From SURF-13 sp038924245 (GTDB lineage: Bacteria > Pseudomonadota > Gammaproteobacteria > SURF-13), in contig JBCKVB010000006.1 of the NCBI GenBank assembly GCA_038924245.1, positions 1-46,184 on the forward strand: a stretch of 46,184 bases of DNA. Direction: 5' to 3'. Position 1 is the stretch's first letter, and every line of letters starts with the position of its first letter. This document shows positions 42,127 to 46,184 of this stretch, piece by piece. A program made the position numbers and the translations under genes. The notes below the pieces were generated by a model. The model saw only the letters and a program-made list of their open reading frames with translations. It had not been told where the DNA came from and did not search any database.

Positions 42127-42485
42127 GGGAGCCTCCGCATGGAGTTATTCGGCATATGCCAAAGCATAGGCTATCAAATTGAGGCTTGGGGGGCAACTGT
42201 TTTGACAAAGGCGGATTCAAAAACCAACCGCAACAGTTAATGTTTAGTAGTGGTTTTAGCCAGTTCCACAAATATAAAAGGGAACGCAACCCTTTATTTG
42301 CTAGACTCACCGCATGCCCTGCCTCGCCCGCACTGTTTTTGCCCATGTCCCCCATCACATCACCCAGCGGGGTAACCGTCGCGATGTTTAAAGAAAAATA
42401 GCGTGGAGTCAGACTGGAGCTGATTTGCTTCCGTTGGTTACGTTGTGGCAATCTATAAACCCATCTTAGTTTTTGCGGTCGGGAG
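42127..42485. other. Intergenic region without a recognised gene
   Basis: About 360 bp between vapB and the next antitoxin. I find no supported gene. A degenerate GGAGTCAGAC (near 42405) resembles the termini of the miniature elements at the left of the window. A promoter for the divergent vapBC and downstream pair should lie here. Confidence 0.4.
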
Positions 42486-42491
42486 ATGTCC

Positions 42492-42716
42492 ATGCCCTTA
42501 ACTATTGAATCACTTGAAGCCGAGGCGTTGCGGTTGTCCGCAGCCGAGCGCGCGCGGCTGATCGAACGGCTCATCACCAGCCTGGATACCGACCCCGAAG
42601 TGGAAGAGGCTTGGGCTGCCGAAGTCGAGCGGCGCCACGCGGAGATCGAGAGCAAAACAGTGGCACTGCTGCCCGGCGCCGAAACGTTGACCAAGCTGCG
42701 GGCCGAGTTCAGATGA
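42492..42716 (+). CDS. Addiction-module antitoxin (PF09720-type)
   Basis: 74 residues: MPLTIESLEAEALRLSAAER, ARLIERLITSLD, then an acidic EVEEAWAAEVERRHAEIE. This is the typical short helical antitoxin paired with ParE-type toxins. It overlaps the toxin start by ATGA. It is intact although the toxin C-terminus is altered. Confidence 0.85.
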   Translation: MPLTIESLEAEALRLSAAERARLIERLITSLDTDPEVEEAWAAEVERRHAEIESKTVALLPGAETLTKLRAEFR

Positions 42717-42973
42717 AGTATTGGCTGCATCCGGAGGCTGAAAATGATCTTCGAGATGCCGCCGAGTTCTACCGGGAGCACGCCGACACCCGCCTATCGC
42801 AATCGTTGCTCACAGAGTTTGAGCACGCAGTGAGCATGTTGCTACAACATCCCGGGCTGGGAGCCCTGTGGCGGCATGGCAAGCGTCGTTACCTCATGAG
42901 GCGCTTCCCTTATTCGGTTATCTACGCCGTTGTCGGCGCAGAAATGCACCATTCTGGCCATTGCTCACCATAG
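42713..42973 (+). CDS. ParE/RelE-type toxin with a frameshifted C-terminus
   Basis: 86 residues: KYWLHPEAENDLRDAAEFYR, PGLGALWRHGKRRYLMRRFP, YSVIYAVVGAE. The normal ending (ILAIAHHSRRPGYWRGRK) is present in the next frame up to 43007, so an indel near 42945-42952 has replaced it with MHHSGHCSP. The lost C-terminal strand is needed for activity in ParE family members, so the toxin is probably weak or dead. Confidence 0.8.
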   Translation: MKYWLHPEAENDLRDAAEFYREHADTRLSQSLLTEFEHAVSMLLQHPGLGALWRHGKRRYLMRRFPYSVIYAVVGAEMHHSGHCSP

Positions 42974-43137
42974 CCGCCGCCCTGGGTACTGGCGCGGTCG
43001 AAAGTAGTTCCTTCGGCAGGTTTCCCCGCTACCGGTTGCGCCGTATGCCGCCCGACGCTGTATCCTCGATCAAAGGCGCTTAAAGGTAGTGCCATTGGGT
43101 GTTGTCCCCTTATCCGCCTATCCGCAGCAAGTCACCG

Positions 43138-43173
43138 AAGCAGTATGCGAGGATAGATGCGAGCACGATTTAG
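43138..43173 (+). pseudogene. higB: 3' remnant of a HigB-type toxin gene
   Basis: Reads KQYARIDASTI and a stop, the characteristic end of HigB-like toxins, 12 bp before higA. The rest of the toxin is gone. Confidence 0.65.
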
Positions 43174-43185
43174 CGAGGCGCAAAA

Positions 43186-43560
43186 ATGGAACTGAAACCG
43201 ATCAAGAGCAAACGTGATTATAAGGCCGCTCTCGAAGAGGCCGAGGCGCTGTGGACGGCAAAGGCCGGCACTCTCCAAGCCGACCGGCTGGAAGTGCTGA
43301 CGCTGCTTATTGCCGATTACGAGGCCAGGCACTACCCCATCTCAGATCCCGACCCGATTGACTTTCTGCACTACGTGATTGAAACGCGGGGACTGACCCG
43401 CAAAGACCTGGAGCCCTACATCGGTAGCCGTGGACGGGTTGCGGAGATACTGAACCGCACACGTCCGCTTACCCTGGAGATGGTGCGCCGCCTGTCGGAA
43501 GGATTGAATATTCCGGCCGATGTGCTGATACAAAAGTATCCGCTGCGCCGCGCGGCATAG
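43186..43560 (+). CDS. higA: HigA-type HTH antitoxin
   Basis: 124 residues. An N-terminal helical part (KAALEEAEALWTAKAGTLQA) is followed by an Xre-type HTH: LHYVIETRGLTRKDLEPYIG, SRGRVAEILNRTRPLTLEMV. It is the antitoxin of a HigBA module with its toxin deleted; it may still bind its operator. The frame is intact. Confidence 0.88.
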   Translation: MELKPIKSKRDYKAALEEAEALWTAKAGTLQADRLEVLTLLIADYEARHYPISDPDPIDFLHYVIETRGLTRKDLEPYIGSRGRVAEILNRTRPLTLEMVRRLSEGLNIPADVLIQKYPLRRAA

Positions 43561-43588
43561 CCGCTCCTGCTGCCAAGTCTGGCCCCTG

Positions 43589-43621
43589 CTGCCGGGCGTC
43601 TTCCCGGACCTCAACAGCCTG
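43589..43621 (+). repeat. 33-bp remnant of the secretion-tail gene
   Basis: Encodes LPGVFPDLNSL as in the 121-residue proteins, with one base difference (CCCGG for CCCCG), then runs into a stop. This is a third, nearly deleted copy, between higA and the mqsRA remnants. Confidence 0.75.
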
Positions 43622-43647
43622 TGAGCAGCGTCGCTATAGCCCTAGCC

Positions 43648-43713
43648 GGAGAGGTCTATCTGAAGCTGACAGTCATAGGTGACGTCCTCATCGTGTCTTT
43701 CAAGGAGTTATGA
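43648..43713 (+). pseudogene. mqsR: 3' remnant of an MqsR-type toxin gene
   Basis: Reads EVYLKLTVIGDVLIVSFKEL and a stop, the end of MqsR-like RNases, 4 bp before the MqsA-like gene. The N-terminal part is missing and the tail-gene remnant lies where it should begin. Confidence 0.7.
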
Positions 43714-43717
43714 GAAT

Positions 43718-43942
43718 ATGAAGTGTCCAATCTGCGCGGGGGCTGAACTGGTGCATGACACCCGCGACATGCCCTACACCTATAAAGGTGAAGCGACGAT
43801 CGTGCCTGCGGTGACGGGTGATTTCTGCCCGGCCTGTGGCGAGGCCGTTCTTGAGATGGGCGAATCGGTGCGTACCAGTGCGTTGATGCTGGAGTTCAAC
43901 AAGCAAGTGAATGCGGCGATTGTTGATCCAGCATTCATCTAA
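43718..43942 (+). CDS. mqsA: MqsA/YgiT-type antitoxin, truncated to its zinc domain
   Basis: 74 residues with two zinc CxxC pairs (MKCPICAGAE, FCPACGEAV) and the helix ALMLEFNKQVNAAIVDPAFI. Full MqsA continues with an Xre HTH of about 55 residues; here a stop follows immediately. The toxin-binding half remains and the DNA-binding half is lost, so autoregulation is unlikely. Confidence 0.8.
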   Translation: MKCPICAGAELVHDTRDMPYTYKGEATIVPAVTGDFCPACGEAVLEMGESVRTSALMLEFNKQVNAAIVDPAFI

Positions 43943-43992
43943 TACCCCGCAGAGGGGGCACCCCCCCCTGCCATGGCGGGCGGCGTATTCCA

Positions 43993-44020
43993 TTGCATTC
44001 TATAAAAATTGTGATATATT
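43993..44020 (+). promoter_or_regulatory. Candidate sigma70 promoter for the TolC-like gene
   Basis: TTGCAT (43993-43998), a 16-bp spacer and TATATT (44015-44020) lie about 75 nt upstream of the start. Confidence 0.4.
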
Positions 44021-44093
44021 CAGCAAAAGGCGAGCCTCTTGGTAATGGCAACCGCATGAATAATTTAAAAAAACGCAACCAAGAAATGTCACT

Positions 44094-46184
44094 ATGCCTA
44101 TTCCTGTGTGGTTCACTTTATCACTTAGCGTCATTGCTGTCGGTCTCGCCCTGGGGGCGCCGGCATACGGACAATCCCTGAAGGAAGCGGTGGAGCAGAC
44201 GTTGCAGACTAATCCCGATATTCTCATGGACGCTTCGAAGCGGCTTTCCACCGATGAAGCGTTAAAGGGCGCGCGCGGCGGATATTTGCCGAAAGTGGAT
44301 TTGGGCATGGGAACCGGCAGGGAGCGGAGCAACAACTCGTCGACCTTCGGAAGCGACCTGACGCTGACGCGGCGTGAGGCGTCGCTGACGCTGACACAGA
44401 TGCTGTTCGACGGTTTCGGCGTGTCGAGCGAGGTCAACCGCAACCGTGCGCGGGTCGAGTCGGCCGCGCACAAGGTCGCGGGAACCTCCGAGCAGATCGG
44501 GTTACAGGCGATTGAGGCCTACCTCGAAGTGTTGCGCCAGCACGAGCTCGTGGAGCTCACAAGGCACAATCTCACCGCCCATGATCGCACCCTTAACCAG
44601 ATCAAGGTTCGCGCCGAAAGCGGCGTAGGGCGCAAGGCCGATTTTGAGCAGATTCAGGCGCGGTTTGGATTGGCAAAGGCCAATTTCACCGCCGCGGAAG
44701 CCAACCTGCGCGACGCCGAGACGAATTTTCTGCGCGTGGTCGGCGCGAGCCCGGCGGATTTGTCCAAGCCGAATGGACCCGAACGCAACGTGCTGCCGAA
44801 GTCCATGGACGAAGCGGTGCAGATGGCTTTCGACAATAATCCGACTCTGAAATCGGCCAATGCGGATGTCGAGGCCGCCGATGCGCAGAACAAGGCCGCC
44901 AAGTCCTTCATGTACCCGCGCTTCGACCTCGAGCTGGGCGCCACTCAAAACGAGGATATGGACGGCGTGCTGGGGGGTAATGATGAGCAGTACGCCATGC
45001 TGCGCATGCGTTACAATCTGTTCAAGGGCGGCTCCGACAATGCCCGCGTAAACGAGACGGCGCAGCTGGCCAACGAGGCGCACGAGATCATGCGCCGTAC
45101 CCAGCAGCAGCTTGAGCAGAGCACGCGGTTGTCGTGGAACGCCAAGGTGTCGGCGAGCGAGCGTCTGCCTTCGCTCAAGCAGCACGCCGATTCCAGCTTG
45201 GCGACGCGCGATGCCTATACCAAGCAATTTTCCATCGGTCAGAGGACGCTGCTCGACATGCTGGATTCCGAGAATGAATACTTCACGGCCGGTTCGAATT
45301 ACGTGAACGGGCAATATGTGGAGTTGTTCGCCAACTACCGCATTCTGACCGACATGGGGCAGTTGCTCAGCGCGCTCGGTGTGGCCTCGCGCGAAGAGGC
45401 GATGATCACAGAGCCCCGGTCAAGGGTCGGATCCACCACCAAGAAGCTGCTGCCGTCTTCTGACCGGGGCCTGGTGACCAGCGGATTTGATATGGCGGGC
45501 ATTCCGGTGAACGACGCGCCGGTGGCCGCGACGGTGACGGCCAGCGGAGCGGAAGACGCCGCCTCGATCACCGTCACGCTCAGCGGAACGGACGTGGACG
45601 GCAGGATTGCCAGCTACACGGTCAAGACCTTGCCGACCAACGGGCTGCTGTTCACGGACGCGGCGCTGACGGCGGCGGTGGTGGTGAACGCGGTGTACCC
45701 CGGGGCGACACTGTACTTCGTGCCGGCGGCCGACTTCAACGGCACGGCCGACTTCACCTACACGGTCACCGACGCGGAAAAACTGCCGCCGGCAGAGAAG
45801 GAGCCAGTCATAATCACGCCGGTGGCCGCGACGGTGACGGCCAGCGGAGCGGAAGACGCCGCCTCGATCACCGTCACGCTCAGCGGAACGGACGTGGACG
45901 GCAGGATTGCCAGCTACACGGTCAAGACCTTGCCGGCCAACGGGCTGCTGTTCACGAACTCGGCGCTGACGGCGGCGGTGGTGGTGAACGCGGTGTACAC
46001 CAGGGCGACACTGTACTTCGTGCCGGCGGCCGACTTCAACGGCACGGCATCCTTTACCTACACGGTCACCGACGATGCAGGCGCCATTGATGCCAGCCCG
46101 GCCACCGCCACGATCACGGTGACGGCGGTGAACGACGCGACGGCGCCGGTGGCCGCGCCGGTGGCCGCGCCGGTGACGGCGACG
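44094..46184 (+). CDS. TolC-family outer-membrane protein fused in frame to adhesin repeats (runs off the window)
   Basis: One open frame of 697 codons from ATG 44094 to the window end. Residues 1-26 are a signal peptide (ending APAYG). Residues 27 to about 438 are a nearly complete LapE/TolC-like channel (LKEAVEQTLQTNPDILMD, GQRTLLDMLDSENEYFTAGS, YVNGQYVELFANYRILTDMG). At about residue 440 it passes through an inverted linker segment (45423-45460) into DRGLVTSGFDMAGI, a copy of the linker of the adhesin at 33725. Cadherin-like 100-residue repeats follow (TLSGTDVDGRIASYTVKTLP, FVPAADFNGTADFTYTVTD) and then a PVAA-rich stretch. A channel joined to surface repeats is not a known design, so gene fusion by deletion or a chimeric assembly are both possible. 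Confidence 0.82.
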   Translation, partial: MPIPVWFTLSLSVIAVGLALGAPAYGQSLKEAVEQTLQTNPDILMDASKRLSTDEALKGARGGYLPKVDLGMGTGRERSNNSSTFGSDLTLTRREASLTLTQMLFDGFGVSSEVNRNRARVESAAHKVAGTSEQIGLQAIEAYLEVLRQHELVELTRHNLTAHDRTLNQIKVRAESGVGRKADFEQIQARFGLAKANFTAAEANLRDAETNFLRVVGASPADLSKPNGPERNVLPKSMDEAVQMAFDNNPTLKSANADVEAADAQNKAAKSFMYPRFDLELGATQNEDMDGVLGGNDEQYAMLRMRYNLFKGGSDNARVNETAQLANEAHEIMRRTQQQLEQSTRLSWNAKVSASERLPSLKQHADSSLATRDAYTKQFSIGQRTLLDMLDSENEYFTAGSNYVNGQYVELFANYRILTDMGQLLSALGVASREEAMITEPRSRVGSTTKKLLPSSDRGLVTSGFDMAGIPVNDAPVAATVTASGAEDAASITVTLSGTDVDGRIASYTVKTLPTNGLLFTDAALTAAVVVNAVYPGATLYFVPAADFNGTADFTYTVTDAEKLPPAEKEPVIITPVAATVTASGAEDAASITVTLSGTDVDGRIASYTVKTLPANGLLFTNSALTAAVVVNAVYTRATLYFVPAADFNGTASFTYTVTDDAGAIDASPATATITVTAVNDATAPVAAPVAAPVTAT
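45413..45470. repeat. Perfect 10-bp inverted repeats flanking an inverted 38-bp linker segment
   Basis: GCCCCGGTCA (45413-45422) and TGACCGGGGC (45461-45470) flank 38 bp. The reverse complement of the 38 bp reads EDGSSFLVVDPT and joins in frame to LDRGLVTSGFD, nearly identical to the linker of the first adhesin at 34135-34204. In the present orientation the segment reads RVGSTTKKLLPSS. Both orientations are open in the fused gene. Confidence 0.9.
45517..46116. repeat. Two 300-bp tandem repeats in the second adhesin part
   Basis: Copies at 45517-45816 and 45817-46116 have a period of exactly 300 bp (100 residues) and differ at a modest number of positions. Each encodes a cadherin-like domain ending FNGTA(D/S)FTYTVTD. 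A short PVAA/PVTA repeat follows at 46140-46184. Confidence 0.85.

Noticed and set aside
42095..42781. Minus-strand open frame across vapB upstream and the addiction-module antitoxin
   Set aside because: No recognisable domain, and it overlaps a well-supported antitoxin on the other strand.
33725..46184. Diversity-generating retroelement driving adhesin variation
   Set aside because: No reverse transcriptase and no template/variable repeat pair with A-specific differences is visible.

Overview
The window looks like a chromosomal contig of a free-living gammaproteobacterium. The housekeeping order hemA-prfA-prmC-moeB, divergent from a TPR lipoprotein gene, lolB, ispE, tRNA-Gln, prs and rplY, is typical of that class. 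I cannot name the genus; a biofilm-forming, metal-exposed environmental lineage is an inference. The core (about 16.4-30.7 kb) is compact and GC-rich, with many ATGA or TGATG overlaps. The flanks are accessory DNA rich in repeats, broken genes and abrupt junctions.

Layout. 1-961: a type I methyltransferase-like fragment ending in 33-bp tandem repeats. 945-5416: a LssB/LapB-type secretion ABC exporter, a miniature element derived from a REP-associated transposase, a GAF-HD-GYP cyclic-di-GMP phosphodiesterase and a small orphan antitoxin-like gene. 5.5-7.1 kb: several miniature inverted-repeat elements around a lipoprotein gene and a selO tail. 7.1-13.3 kb: a czcCBA heavy-metal efflux operon with a small His-containing leader gene. 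13.5-16.9 kb: a thioredoxin-fold protein, tails of ompA-like and znuB-like genes, an asparagine-synthase-family amidotransferase and a Urate_ox_N membrane protein. 17.0-30.7 kb: argD, argF, hicAB (hicA broken), tldD, moeB, prmC, prfA, hemA, then TPR-lolB-ispE-tRNA-Gln-prs-rplY. At about 30.75 kb rplY runs abruptly into a hlyD that lacks its start.

30.7-46.2 kb is an adhesin island. It holds the HlyD adaptor, a LuxR-type regulator with a degenerate receiver, a LapA-like RTX adhesin (retention module, LapG-like di-alanine site, two 720-bp repeats, RTX tail), and two copies of a 444-bp segment encoding a small protein that resembles a type I secretion tail. A decayed IS110 element lies between these copies. 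A run of toxin-antitoxin loci follows, in which only vapBC looks intact. The last gene is TolC-like and continues in frame, with no stop, into a second set of adhesin repeats that leaves the window.

How it fits together. ABC exporter, HlyD, TolC and adhesin form a Lap-type surface adhesin system, and the neighbouring HD-GYP protein suggests cyclic-di-GMP control. No LapD or LapG is visible. The most striking signal is in the TolC-adhesin fusion: a 38-bp segment between perfect 10-bp inverted repeats at 45413-45470. Flipping it on paper restores the adhesin linker peptide, and both orientations stay in frame. With a 7-C tract that frameshifts the first adhesin just before its RTX tail, the duplicated secretion tails and the near-perfect repeats, the island looks like a recombining, possibly phase-variable adhesin locus. 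Chimeric assembly remains a real alternative at several junctions.
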